A stretch of DNA of 64,000 nucleotides, from positions 310,001 to 374,000 of the forward strand of contig NC_085124.1 in NCBI RefSeq assembly GCF_030269925.1, in the 5' to 3' direction. This DNA is from Bombyx mori (Eukaryota; Arthropoda; Insecta; Lepidoptera; Bombycidae). Positions 43,506-55,023 of the stretch are shown one piece after another (positions within the stretch are counted from its first letter, which is position 1; each line of letters opens with the position of its first letter). Made by a program: the position numbers and the translations under genes. The notes beneath the pieces are model-generated. The model made no database searches and had not been told where the DNA came from. It saw only the letters and a program-made list of their open reading frames with translations.

Positions 43506-45975
43506 TTTATTTATTTATTTATTTATTTAATACAAGGAGAACCAACAGCCAACTAACAAAGTGTAATAATATAATAAATAATAGAAACAAAAAGCCAATT
43601 AAAGGTTCTCACCAATATAAAATAATTAAAAACACTAGAGAAACAAAAGCATAGAAACAAAAAAAAATAAAAACAATCAGCAAGCATGAAACAACATAAG
43701 GCATGGAGGAAAACACCAGACTAATTTAAATGTACACTTATGTATAAATGTCACAAATTAATAAAAAACTGTTGTGCTACACATCACCGGCACATGGCCC
43801 CGCACCCTCTGCCCCCTCATCGCCCACGAAAAATCGGGCACTAAGCTGACGTCTAAGTCCTGTGATAGAGGAATAAAATGGGTGAATATCTAAGAACCTG
43901 CCAAGTCTGTTGAGGTCACCACCACCAACACGTAAAAAGAATGAGTTTTGTTTATAGTTAGTGGAAGCTAGTGGCAAAGAAATTAGATTTCGATGCCTTA
44001 AAGATATTCTCTGTGCATTGAAGTCAACTTTGGATAAGAGCTCCGGGCAATTCACCAAACCTTTAACGATCTTTAAATAATATATAATGTCAGAAACCTC
44101 ACGCCGCAAGTAGAGAGGAAGTAGATTATGTTTTTTACAAAGGTTATCATAATTATTAGAGTTATAGACAATATTTAATTTAAAACAAAGGTACTTTATA
44201 AATTTACGCTGAATTCTTTCAATTCGTTCTATATAGATATTATATCGAGGATTTCAAACTTGTGAAGCGTATTCTAAGTTACTGCGAACAAAAGTACAGT
44301 ATAGTATTTTTATAGTTTTAGCTTTACGAAAATGTTGAGAGTTACGCATAACAAATCCAAGCATTTTAGAGGCTTTAGTCACTATAGAGTTAACGTGTTC
44401 ATCGAATGTGATTTTGCTGTCATGAACAATACCTAAGTCACGTGTACTATTAAGTTTAATTAGTTCATGTTCATTTAGTTTATACTTGTAGGCTATTTGG
44501 TTGATTTTTCGAGTGTAAGTAACAACATGACATTTAGTTGGATTAAGATCAAGTTTGTTTAGTAAACAATAATGACAAAGACGATCTAAATCAGATTGCA
44601 TTAACTTGGCATCATTGATGGAAGCAACCTTCATAAAAATGCTCATGTCATCAGTGAAGCAGAGAAGGCGTGAGAATTGAAAGCACTTAGTGATGTCGTT
44701 AATGAAAATAATAAAAAGCAAGGGCCCCAGTAACGAACCCTGAGGCACGCCACTGGGAATAGGTACCCAAGCAGAAATATAATTGTTGATCACGACTGCT
44801 TGCGACCTCTTCTCATGATATAAACCATCGTAATAAGTCGCCACAGATTCCTACGTTCTGTAGCTTTGAAATCAGAATAGAATGGTTAATTTTGTCAAAC
44901 GCTTTGCTATAATCTGTATAAATTACATCAACCTGTTTACCACTATGCATGGCATCAGTATGATAATCATTTAAGATAACTAAATTAGAAACAGTCGATT
45001 TATTTTTTATAAATCCATGCTGAGTTGAATTAAATACATTTTGCAATGCCGCGTATACTTGAGTATAAATAACACGTTCAAATATTTTTGAAATAATACA
45101 AAGTTTGGAAATTGGTCTGTAATTGGTAACCTCGAACTTAGAGCCTTTCTTATGTACTGGGGTAATAAAGGCCGATTTCCATATTGCTGGAACAGTGCAC
45201 TCATGTAAAGAACGCTTAAAAAGAAGGTATATTGGCAAAACTATGCCATCAGAGCAACCAACGATAAATCTGGCAGGCAACTGGTCTGGACCAGCTGATT
45301 TAGATAGATCAAGATTAAGAATTAACTTATGTATTTCGGCTTGGTCCAAGTAGATGTTGTTTAAGTGAGAAGTTGCGGTGAAATGCTCATCGGCTACTCT
45401 AGGTGTCAGATTAACAGAGATATCACAGTCAAGAAAAGTAGATTGGAAATAGTTAGAAAATGCACTGCAGACTCCCTCAGCCGAACTTGAGATCACATTG
45501 TTATACGAGACAGATCCTGGCTTTGAATTACAGTTAGACTTTGATTTAACGTAAGACCAGAACTTTTTAGGATCATTTCCTATTGAAATTTCAAGAGAGT
45601 CAATATAATCATTGTTACAATTAGTTTCCAGTACTCTAACCCTGTCCCGAAGCACATTAAAAGAGTTTAGATCAGATTTATTTCCATAGTTTGAATATTT
45701 AAGTTTATATTTATATTTTTCTTTGATAGCTTTTTTAAGAGCAGCTGAATACCAGACTGGGTAATGATCAGAGCCAGTCACGCGAGATGGTACATATCTC
45801 TCTTTAAGGTCGTTAACTGTCTCATAAAAATAATCAGCAATGATGATAAGATCCTCCGAGCGATCAACCAAGGCTGGCCGGAGGTTTGCGAGCTTCTCAA
45901 ACATTGAGTCCAGTTCCTCACAGTGCGCGTCCGCAATAATGCTAGCCACATTTGGTAAGAAGCTGTGATCAATTA
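43506..45975 (-). mobile_element. Non-LTR retrotransposon (Jockey/CR1 group), 5'-truncated, one frameshift
   Basis: Minus frame 45949-44813 begins in the endonuclease-RT linker and holds LSKSAGPDQLPARF, FITPVHKKGSKFEVTNYRPI, and IYTDYSKAFDKINH. The second frame (44844-44254) continues with PSGVPQGSLLGPLLFIIFIN, the active site CFTDDMS, and LDLNPTKCHVVTY. The usual Ala of the ADD box is Thr (44647-44655). The long 3' UTR ends in a TTTAT repeat at 43507-43530, as in the copy at 16301. The frameshift near 44830 makes this copy inactive. Confidence 0.82.
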
Positions 45976-46189
45976 TACCGGCACTAGATTACCAAACAAA
46001 GACCATGACTTATTAGGGGCAAGTTTTCGTTTTGGGCACTACATAGATCAATAATCTGGGCCTAACCAACACGGCGATCACTTAAGATTATGAAAAAGAA
46101 TACATTTTTCATGGCAAGTGACAATAGAGCTCAAAATCCCTTCATTTCTGTGTCCGTTAAGCAACGCAAGGCAAAACTTAACGCGTTCG

Positions 46190-46510
46190 TCATGCTGGTT
46201 TTTTTTTAACCTACCTATGCTGATAGCCTTGAGAGGCTATTTCAGATATTTCTTGACATGTAGGTGAGCTCACGGGGCTCAAACCGGGAGCGCTGCTAAC
46301 ACTGACCCTAGCAAGAGCAGTGCTTCGCAGAATCTACCACCGGATCGGAAACTCGACCCACTGAGAAGATCCGGCGAGAAACTCAGTGGGCTGTGTCTCT
46401 GGGTTAATTCACTCGCCGAGCCCTTCGTCGCAAGCGACGGGTTCGACAAGGACGGTGACTTGTGGTACCTAAAAGCACCGTGCCGACTCACCGGCAACCG
46501 AGCGTCAAAC
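46190..46510 (-). mobile_element. Jockey-type LINE 3'-UTR fragment
   Basis: T run at 46199-46208 followed by GGCTCAAACCGGGAGCGCTG, CCTAGCAAGAGCAGTGCTTC and GAAGATCCGGCGAGAAACTC, matching the 3' end of the element at 7885-8090. 45976-46189 is unassigned. Confidence 0.7.
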
Positions 46511-47040
46511 GATACTACAAAGAACTTCGTCTTAAAAAAAGTAATTGTAACTGTCGGACGCTAGGCCTTAGGATTGTTTGATGGCGGAGCGACAGTCGAC
46601 CATCGGCGAGCACGAGTCTCTCAGCCGCGCCTCACATGACATCTGGTGGGCACACTTATAGTGCGCAATGCCTAATGATACTAATGAACGCGCAGGATAT
46701 CTTAATGCGATCACTTATCGTCATCGATACAGACATCAATCATGTAATTATAAGTATTAGAGATTACATCGGCCGGCCAGCGCGGAAACACGACATGTGA
46801 TGAAATAATCACGTGACCTCATGACTTGCTTCAACATATAAGATATTGATCGATCCTCGGCCCTCGGGATTGTAATGGCCGCGTTGCTGGCGCATTCAGC
46901 TTTACTTCGTCTGCAATCTGTTTGAACTAGCTCTATCATACGAGTATCTGTGCACTCTGCAGACATAAAGAGGCAAAGACAAAACATACCATCATCCCTT
47001 TCTCGTCTGTTCGTCAAACGATTTTTGTCTTTTTTTTATT
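46511..47040. other. Unassigned spacer
   Basis: Moderately GC-rich at first, then mixed. No coding frame and no match to other parts of the window that I can see. Confidence 0.35.
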
Positions 47041-47097
47041 TAGTTGTATAGACGATGTTTAGTGCTCTCCAGTAAGAAAAATGTTAAGCCTCGTACA

Positions 47098-47154
47098 GAT
47101 TGTGCGTTGCAGGGTACGCGTAGCTTGGTCACGCGTACCCTGCAACGCACAATC
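47098..47154. repeat. Perfect 24-bp inverted repeat with 9-nt loop
   Basis: Arms 47098-47121 and 47131-47154 are exact reverse complements. They contain GTGCGTTGCAGGG and TACGCGT and enclose AGCTTGGTC. The following 100 bp (to 47250) are rich in ACGCGT/TACGCG words. It could be two abutting transposon ends or a stable hairpin. Confidence 0.9.
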
Positions 47155-47474
47155 CGGACGGACGTGTTGCTACGCGTATACATTCGCTGTACGCGTACCT
47201 CGCGAGCCAGGATCGCGCGCGGCGATCCTTTCGAAGTATTTAGTCGCGAGTCAAAGAAGTTGTCACGCGTCATTTGGACGTCACAATAGCAAGCCACACG
47301 TTCTCGTGTTTCGATAATAAAACCTCTATAAAACTAATTCAGTTGTATGAAGTATACAACAAATGCAAAATTACTTTATATAAAAAGACAATGAAGCAAA
47401 ACGTAAACTTCCAATTCATGACCAATTTCATGAAATTTGCCATGCCATGTCGGGGATCGCGTTTCCTAAGAGAA

Positions 47475-47560
47475 TACGCACCAATGCGCACCAATACGTA
47501 CCAGTATGTCCCAATACGCACCAATACGTACCAGTACGTCCCAATACGCACCAATACGCA
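47475..47560. repeat. 10-bp tandem repeat, about 8.6 copies
   Basis: Units TACGCACCAA, TACGTACCAG and TACGTCCCAA alternate, so there is a 10-bp period with a 30-bp higher-order period. The frames through it are repeat artefacts. Confidence 0.9.
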
Positions 47561-48265
47561 CGTGCGAAACAAGACACCAGCGCACGTGCAGTTGATATAC
47601 CTAAATGAAATCCATACATCGTGTAGATTTGCGTAATTGTCCATTGCCTTATCCTGTGGGTTCGTGTTACTATTTTATCGGAATCAACTTATTAATTTAT
47701 GTCATCTATCAAACTGAAATGAACTAAAACTGAATAGTCGGTTAAGTGAAGCAGCGCCGGCCGCGTCCTGTTTCAATTAAATAATATGTATGTACTTTAA
47801 AGTGAACTAACTGGTTACAAAATTAGAACTACCTCTAAATTCGATACTGATACTGAGGCTGATACTGATATACAATATTGTTAATTTTTGTTGTTAAATA
47901 ATATATTTATACAATATTTGTACATAGTAGGTAATAAATTATACTAAAAGTCAACTATTTCTATTAAGTTTTATTAATTATTTAGCAATTTAGCCCTTAT
48001 TTTAAATTTTTTGGCTAAAAAGGGCTACTTTTTGTGGTTCGATTTAGCCCATAAACCTGATACTGAGTTGGCAACACTGCTCACAAGATATAATAACACC
48101 GGCGTTGTTCCAACTGCATACAAATTTGAGTTAACTTTTACGCTATCGAGAACGTTAAAGAACTCGCACAAGCACACCGATCGTTTGTTATGTTTTTGAA
48201 CAAACAGAACTGCTAACGCCATCTAGCCAACAAAGCAACTCTCTACATGTAATAATACACTTGCA
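47561..48265. other. AT-rich spacer with a short dispersed repeat
   Basis: CGGTTAAGTGAAGCAGCGCCGGCCGCG... followed by TTTCAATTAAATAATATG (47738-47790) also occurs at 31826-31875, so it is a dispersed repeat of unknown kind. A GATACTGA triple lies near 47845. No gene recognised. Confidence 0.4.
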
Positions 48266-48901
48266 CTGGAAAGTCAAGGCTTAAACGAAGAGTTTAAACA
48301 CTATTTATCACAGGCAGTTGTGCACCTAAAGTATGATCCTATACTTTATTGGCAAGAACAAAAAAACTCTATTTATCACCATGTTCACTCAATAGCCGTG
48401 ATGTATATGAGTATCGTAGGATCATCTGTTCCCTGTGAGCGCCTTTTTTCGATTGCCGGCAACATCGCAAGTAATGAGCGGAACCGCTTGGATCCCATTA
48501 GACTTGACAAATTGTTGTTTTTAAAAAGCTTAGATATGAAGCATTGGGAACTATAAGCTATTGTTATCTACTCTCTTAACTTTTTAATGTAACAAATACA
48601 TTTAGAAAATAAATGTCTTCTTTTATATCTGATCTGATATTTTGATATGGTAATAAAAATAATTGTAATTATCGAATTCCCTGAACTAATAAATTCCTGA
48701 TTTTACTGATAAGAGATCCCAGAGATTGTTTATTAAGGTATCATTTTTGTTTTTCATAAAATGGATTTATATTTACATTGTAAATACAAATTTAAAAAAA
48801 CTCGATTTTTTAGACCTCGATTTTTTTATGAATCGATTTATCAGGTTACGATTCGAATCGATTTAAAAATCGATCTTTTTTGGAAAGAATCGCCATCCCT
48901 A
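48266..48901 (+). mobile_element. hAT transposon 3' remnant with dimerisation domain
   Basis: Frame 48266-48556 encodes the hAT C-terminal dimerisation motif: DPILYWQEQKN, then VMYMSIVGSSVPCERLFSIAG and RNRLDPIRLDKLLFLKSL. The element probably ends at 48901, where GCGATTCTTTCC (minus strand) is preceded by AGGGATGGC, a typical hAT terminus. The rest of the transposase is missing. Confidence 0.75.
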
Positions 48902-49019
48902 AATTTGTATGTGTACAATATTATTATATTAAAAAGAAGAGAAAACGTCAGGGACGCGAAACCCGCGCGTTCGCGAATTCCGATTGCGCCCGATGACATC
49001 CGAGGCCCTAATGCGACTT

Positions 49020-49625
49020 GATGTGCCAATATATCACGCTACAAACTCGTTCCTTCTCTTGTCCTTCTTGTCAATCCACCCATTCATCCTAACATTCGCA
49101 ACTCTGACGTATGCACTCCTCTTTCATGCCTTACTTTCGTCGACCAACATTCCGACCCATAGAGCACGACAAGCCAAAATATCGTTTTGTAAAAACTCTC
49201 TTTAAGCTTAAGGGGCTTTCCACGATTGCATGCTGTTGCAGAGACCTGCCTCCATTTCACCCAAGCAGCGTTTATTCAGCTCGCTACATCACGGTCTATG
49301 TTGCCGGCGTTCTGGAGTATAGAGCCGAGGTACTAGAAGTCGGAGGGAGCAGACAGGGATACAATATCTAAGGCGATTGGCGTGAAGTCTGAAGAACCAC
49401 CAAAGTCACAGAACATGTGCTCAGTTTTTGTTCATCTGATCTTTAGACTTACCTTTTCTAACCTTTCTTGCCATTTTGCCAGTCTCCTCTGTACCTCAAG
49501 CCCTTCCTCATCAACGAGAACAATATCGTCGGCGAAAAGCAAAAAGCAGGGCGCCTCCTCCTGTATGTCCGATGTTAGGGCATCCATTATTAGGGTAAAC
49601 TTCTTCTCTGTTGTTTCCTCATTGC
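49020..49625 (-). pseudogene. Degenerate RTE-like LINE C-terminus (second subfamily)
   Basis: The minus strand reads LLFADDIVLVDEEGLEVQRR (49540-49470), then HMFCDFGGSSDFTP, a stop, YLGSILQNAGNID, a stop, and LYGSECWSTKVRHERG. At least four stops. It abuts the better preserved RTE-like copy but differs from it in sequence. Confidence 0.75.
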
Positions 49626-52600
49626 TGAGGGTCGTGACCACCTTGGTCCAGTTTTTGCACCAGCTTCCTCCAATGCTGCCTGCATTCGGCCTGCTTAATG
49701 GCGCCCGGGACGCTGGTGTTTGTGGCCTCCTTGATAATATCCGTCCACCTGGTTGGCAATCTTCCTCGACTTCTCTTTCCTTCCACGTGACCTACAACTA
49801 TTAATTTTTCCAAGTTCTCGGGATTTTGTCGGGCCACGTGTCCGAAGTATTTGAGGAGACGCTGCATGCAGATTGTAGATAGACGGGTCTTGACGTTTAG
49901 CTCCTCGAGAACTGACACATTTGTTCGGCGCTCCGTCCATGATACGCCCAACATTTTGCGCCAACACCACATTTCAAATGCGTCAATTCTCGATCGGGTA
50001 CGGCCCTTGAGGGTCCACGTCTCAGAAGCGTACAAGAATATGGAGAAGATAAGGGTTCTCATGAGCTTTATCTTAGTTTTTTTGTTTATGCTGCGATTTC
50101 TCCAAATCTTCTCCAATCGCTTCACGGCTGATTTTGATATCTGGGCCCTCCTGACCACCTCCCTGTCACAATCACCGTCACTGGATATTAATGACCCCAA
50201 GTACACAAATTCCTGCACCACGTCCAGGTCACGCAGTTCGTGAGTGCGTGTCATTGTGCCAGCTCTATCGACAAACATCAATTTCGTTTTGGATCGGTTG
50301 AGGCAAAGTCTTTAGTTTTTGTCTTTTAGATCTTTGCTAACGACTTCCACTCTCCTCAGAAGCTCATGCAACTCTCGCTCCGAGGTACCGATTATAGTGG
50401 TATCATCAGCGAAACGAAGATTACTAATTCGGTGGCCTCCTACACGAATACCCCCCTCCCAGTTCTCCAGAACGAGCCTCATAATGTGTTCACCGATGAG
50501 GTTGAAGAGTTGTGGGGAAAGAATACACCCCTGTCTGACTCCACGTTCGGGCTTAAATGGATGGGAAAACTCATTGTCCATTCTGACTCTCGTAATTCCA
50601 TCCATATATAGAGTCTGAACAAGGGAGACGAGGTGGTCCGGTATTCCCATCTCTTGCATCACGTCGAACATTTTCTTCCAGTTGATGCAGTCAAAAGCCT
50701 TGGCGTAGTCAATGAAGCAGAGAGCCATCGGGACGTTGAACTCCCTTGCCTTTTCGATCAACTGCCTTATGTTTAAGATCTGCTCTCTGGTTCCTCGACC
50801 CTTAACAAAACCCGCTTGCTCTTTTGCGATTTGCCTACTGATAAAACTCTCCAGTCTTTTATTGATAATATGGAGGAGAATTTTACTGGCATGCGAGATT
50901 ATGGAGATAGTCCTGTAGTTCTCACATTTGCGCGTGGAGCCTTTTTTATGGAGAGGAATTAATATTGATTCCGTCCAGTCTTCAGGCCACTGGCCAGTAC
51001 GCCATACTTTCTGGCAAATGGAGTGTAAAATCTTGGCACCATCCGAGCCTAGGCTCTTTAACATTAGAGCGGTTACGCTGTCCCTTCCGCATGCTTTTTG
51101 CTTCAGCCTATTGATTGCTGCCTCAACTTCTTGAAGAAGGATATCTGGCTCATGTTGGTTATAGTCCACCCTTTCTTCAATATCATTGCAGCCCTTTTCG
51201 CTATATAGCTGTTCGCTGTATCTCCTCCATCTGTCCAGCGCAGCCTGCCTGTTAATGATGAGGTTACCACGGTCGTCCTCAATAGTCCAGGTTTTCAGCT
51301 TGTACTCTTTGGCCAACAGCTTCACTCTGCGGAACATGTCCTTAGAATGCATGCGTTCAGAATCCCTTTGAATGTCGTCGCAGACAGCACTTATATAGGC
51401 ATCTCTGTCACGTCTGCAAAGTCTTTGGACTTCATGATGCAGCAGTCTGTACTCATGCTTATCTGCGTCAGTCGTAAGACCATCCTCCTTTCGGGCTTTT
51501 CTTTTGACGATAGCTGACCATGTTTCTTCGGACATCCAAGGTGATTTAGGTTGTTCTATTGCTTGTGTTCCGACGACTTCGCTCGCTGTCTGCAAGGTTA
51601 CCTGTTTCAACTGTTCCCAGGTAACATTTGCAGAGTCGAAGGGATCTACGGCAAAATCACGCAACCGCTCCTTAATGGCATTGGCAAACAACTCCTGCGC
51701 TCGACCCGATATGTCCACCACCTTCCTAGGTTTCTGCTGTTTGATTGACTTAAGACGGATTTTAACTTTTGCAACAAGTAGTTGGTGGTCACTGCCACAA
51801 TCTGCACCTGGTCTCGTCTTAACATTCAGGACAGATGATTTCCATCGTTTCCCTATCATGACATAGTCAATCTGGTTCCTATGTTGACCGTTAGGGGAGA
51901 TCCATGTATACAACCTTCGAGGATGATGCTGGAAGTGGGTGTTCATGATTGAAACATTGTTTTCCGCACAGAAGTCGAGGAGTAACTGCCCTCGCTCGTT
52001 ACGAGTCCCTAGCCCGAATTTCCCGACTATGCCACGAACATGGTCATCCATTAGCGTATTGCCTATCTTGGCATTGAGATCTCCCATGAGAATTGTGACT
52101 TCCTTCTTTGGGATATCTTTTTTTTTTTTTTTTTTTTCCACAGGAGAAAATCGCCGGATCCCCACCCGCGCGGCAGGTGGGGTATGTGGGAGTTGAACCT
52201 CACTAAAAACTCCTGCCGCTCACAACCGGCGCCCTACCTCGGACCGGGCCGGAGCCCAGTCGGGGCTATTGAAACGGCGGGACAGGGTTGACGCAGAGCA
52301 CATTACATCCATCCCACCGTCCCACGGACGCCGGACCGGTGGCCGCCAGCGAAACGACCACCGGTTCCCTCGTTCAGCGGGCCGAGAGCCCGCTTTGATG
52401 GCGCCGCGTTACACCTTCCCCCAGAGCGGTCGGGGGAACGCGGTCTGCCATCACCCGGCTTCCTGTTGCGGGTGAGCGTGCAAGCACGCCACCCCACGTC
52501 TGGGTCTCTCCCCGCACAAAACGGGTGGGACCCCTAGCTCTTAGGGGGCCAGGTCACGGATACGACCCCGGTCCCGACCCCCTCTTTGGGATATCTTGGT

Positions 52601-52946
52601 AGACTTTCCCCAAGCTGTTGTAGAAAGAGTCTATTTCATCCTGGTTTGAATTCGAGGTCGGTGCATATACTTGTACGATGTTGATGGGATAAGGGTGGGC
52701 AGATAGTTTTAGTGCAATGATTCTGTCATTGACTGCATTGTACCCGATCATCCTGCCACGCATTCTCTTTGATACTAGAAACCCAACGCCGCTGAAGCTG
52801 TTTTATGACTGATTACCTGCACTGAGTCTCAGCTTACCCGATGCCATGACAAGATGACCGGACTCTCTGAGGTGAGTCTCACTTAAGCCCATCACATCCA
52901 GGTCACAACTTTCCATCTCTCTGCAAACTATTTCGATTTTCCCAGG
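49626..52946 (-). pseudogene. RTE-like LINE, nearly complete ORF (endonuclease and RT), three lesions
   Basis: Minus strand order: endonuclease start (CDLDVMGLSETHLRESGH), a stop near 52806, INIVQVYAPTSNSNQDE, then a 463-bp foreign insert. The main frame (52117-50312) follows with GDLNAKIGNT, NQIDYVMIG, SDHQLLVAK, RT motifs FIDYAKAFDCINW, GVRQGCILSP and active-site FADDTTIIG. After a stop at 50312-50314 the tail (50281-49619) has YLGSLISSDGDCDREV, MWCWRKMLGVSWTE, FGHVARQNPENLEK and ends GGHDPQQ. The GHDPQQ end and the AP-endonuclease/RT order agree with lepidopteran RTE elements. Apart from the insert and two stops the coding part is long, so the copy is fairly young. Its 5' end is cut by Bm1. 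Confidence 0.85.
52120..52582 (-). mobile_element. 463-bp insert with R1-type 3' tail inside the RTE endonuclease
   Basis: Flanked by an identical 15-bp target-site duplication (TCTTTGGGATATCTT at 52105-52119 and 52583-52597). A T run of about 18 at its left edge is the A tail on the minus strand. The tail reads TCCGGCGATTTTCTCCTG, very similar to the 3' end of the R1-clade copy at 63710-63730. It has no coding frame, so it is either a truncated LINE end or a SINE using the same 3' tail. Confidence 0.8.
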
Positions 52947-53409
52947 TTTTTTTTTTTTTCTTTTTTTTATTTTTTTTTTATTGCTTAGATGGGTGGACGA
53001 GCTCACAGCCCACCTGGTGTTAAGTGGTTACTGGAGCCCATAGACATCTACAACGTAAATGCGCCACCCACCATGAGATATAAGTTCTAAGGTCTCAGTA
53101 TAGTTACAACGGCTACCCCACCCTTCGAACCGAAACGCATTACTGCTTCACGGCGGAAATAGGCGGGGTGGTGGTACCTACCCGTGCGGACTCCCAAGAG
53201 GTCCTACCACCAGTGATTACGCAAATTATAATTTTGCGGGTTTGATTTTTATTACACGATGTTATTCCTTCACCGTGGAAGTCAATCGTGAACATTTCTT
53301 GAGTACGTATTTCATTAGAAAAATTGGTACCCGCCTGCGGGATTCGAACACCGGTGCATCGCTACACACGAATGCACCGGACGTCTTATCCTTTAGGCCA
53401 CGACGACTT
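52947..53409 (-). mobile_element. Bm1 SINE, full length
   Basis: From the tRNA-like head near 53409 to a long A tail (T run 52947-52980). It terminates the RTE-like element at its 5' side. Confidence 0.88.
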
Positions 53410-53428
53410 CTAACTACTACTTCTAACT

Positions 53429-53547
53429 ATACTAGAACTTATATCTCAAGGTGTGTGGCGCATTTACGTTGTAGATGTCTATAGGCTCCACTAACCACTT
53501 AACACCAGGTGGGCTGTGAACTCGTCCACACATGTAAGCAATAAAAA
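53429..53547 (+). mobile_element. Bm1 SINE, 3' fragment, inverted relative to its neighbour
   Basis: Last 115 bp of the family (ATATCTCAAGGTGTGTGGCG ... GCAATAAAAAAA), 20 bp from the complete minus-strand copy, giving a head-to-tail inverted pair. Confidence 0.8.
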
Positions 53548-53579
53548 AATTAAAATTAAAACTTCTTCGGAGGTTCATC

Positions 53580-54420
53580 GGTAACTACGTTTTATGATTT
53601 TTTTTGCCTAGCTAGTAGCCTCGAGGGGTTATCCTAGCTTCAAGATGCAGGGCAATGCACTTTTTGGATGCACAACTACTTCGCACTGAATCCGAACTAT
53701 TCGTTGATCTGGAGGCTTTTCGAAGTGATGAAGTCCCAACTCCCAGGGGCGCCGGGCTGATCGGGCGATAACTCGCGGGTTCGTTTTTAGGTTTTTCAGA
53801 TTTTATGTATAACGATAACGTCCGCTTCTTTCCACACTGCAGGAAAGATGCAGTTCGTCATAGCGGCATTCTAAATGGAGACCAACATGATTATCAGTTG
53901 GGCGGGTAAAATTTTTAAGACGCGGCTATGTATTCCGTCGGATCCGGGGGCTTTTCAAGGTTGTAATTTCGCGATTTCTTCCTTGACTTCGTTAACGGTA
54001 ATGGAAGTGGCGCGTCTGAAGGTGGCAAGGAGTCTACATTCGACCTCAATGTCTACTAACTCGGTGTTCGAGGTCCACGGTTGGAGGACTGCTGATGCTC
54101 TGCTCTTGCAGTGCATCCGCCAGTAATTTTGTCTCCTGGTCGTCATTAAAAGACGGGGGTTGACCTGAAGGGCTTATGAGAGGAGGTATAGTGGCGAGAG
54201 TTCCCGATTTGAGGGTCCTAGCTTGTCGCCAGTAAGTATGCTTGGTGAGAGGGTGCGAGTCCTTCTAAATAATTGTATTTCGGGCTTCACTTTGACGAGA
54301 TTTGACATCGGGTATAAAGACCGTAAGTCCGGATTATCCTGTTTTCCTGTCTCTAACTCTTATGGGGTTCCTAAACTCGGGAGGCAATCTGATGTGATTG
54401 AAAAAATCGTTTGTCTGTAA
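53580..54420 (-). pseudogene. Jockey-type LINE ORF2 fragment, degenerate
   Basis: The minus strand keeps pieces of the linker and early RT: YLEGLAPSHQAY, LVDIEVECRLLATFRRATSI, VNEVKEEIAKLQP, then KAPGSDGIH and [19 protein letters not shown] in other frames. All match the ORF2 of the copy at 59550-60000. Many shifts. Confidence 0.7.
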
Positions 54421-54978
54421 AGTCGGTTTGCTGACGATAGATGAACGTTGACAACGTCATAAGAAAATACTGATGAAATGGCTTCATTTTTCAAAAGAAA
54501 ATTTTAATTTTATTTGTTTGATAGATAATTTGTATGGACAAGTGACACCACATTCACTTTTCACTGAACTTCATACTTGACGAAAACATGTAAATGTATT
54601 ATTGTATAGCAGGTGTCCACACGGATGCATCGCTCACTCAAGTAGGAGAGAGACAGATGTCGAATCAATTGTCGCTCGTTGCGCGCTCTCGCTTGAACTT
54701 CAAGCCTTAAATGGAACGCCTCAGAGCGAGGTAACGCCGCATGAGTAATGTTTTTTCGTGCGTGCAGCCAGCTCCATCGAATTATAAGACGTTGTCACGT
54801 CAAAAGTCCTGTGTCACGTTGACTTGGTGATACGCATTGCCTATCGCGGTGTACAAGTGATTTATCAGGATGTCTATGTATTCAACTGTGTCCTGTAGGG
54901 ACGAGGAGGAATCCGGGCATGTGTGAATATATAAAGGTCTTCTAAACAAAAGTTGATATTCAGTGAAAAATAAATACG
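54421..54978. other. Spacer at the 3' side of gene D, nothing recognised
   Basis: Mixed-composition sequence without a coding frame. It would include the end of the gene D transcript only if the first polyadenylation signal is bypassed. Confidence 0.4.
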
Positions 54979-54984
54979 TTTATT
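54979..54984 (-). terminator. Polyadenylation signal AATAAA of gene D
   Basis: AATAAA on the minus strand, 40 bp after the stop codon of gene D; another A-rich motif follows. Confidence 0.6.
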
Positions 54985-55023
54985 TTGTAAATCGTTATTA
55001 TACGCTTATTTTGTAAATCATCT

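Noticed and set aside
47274..47636. 120-codon frame with repeated RTNTYQYVPI
   Set aside because: It is the translation of a 10-bp tandem repeat; the opposite strand is equally open, as expected for such repeats.
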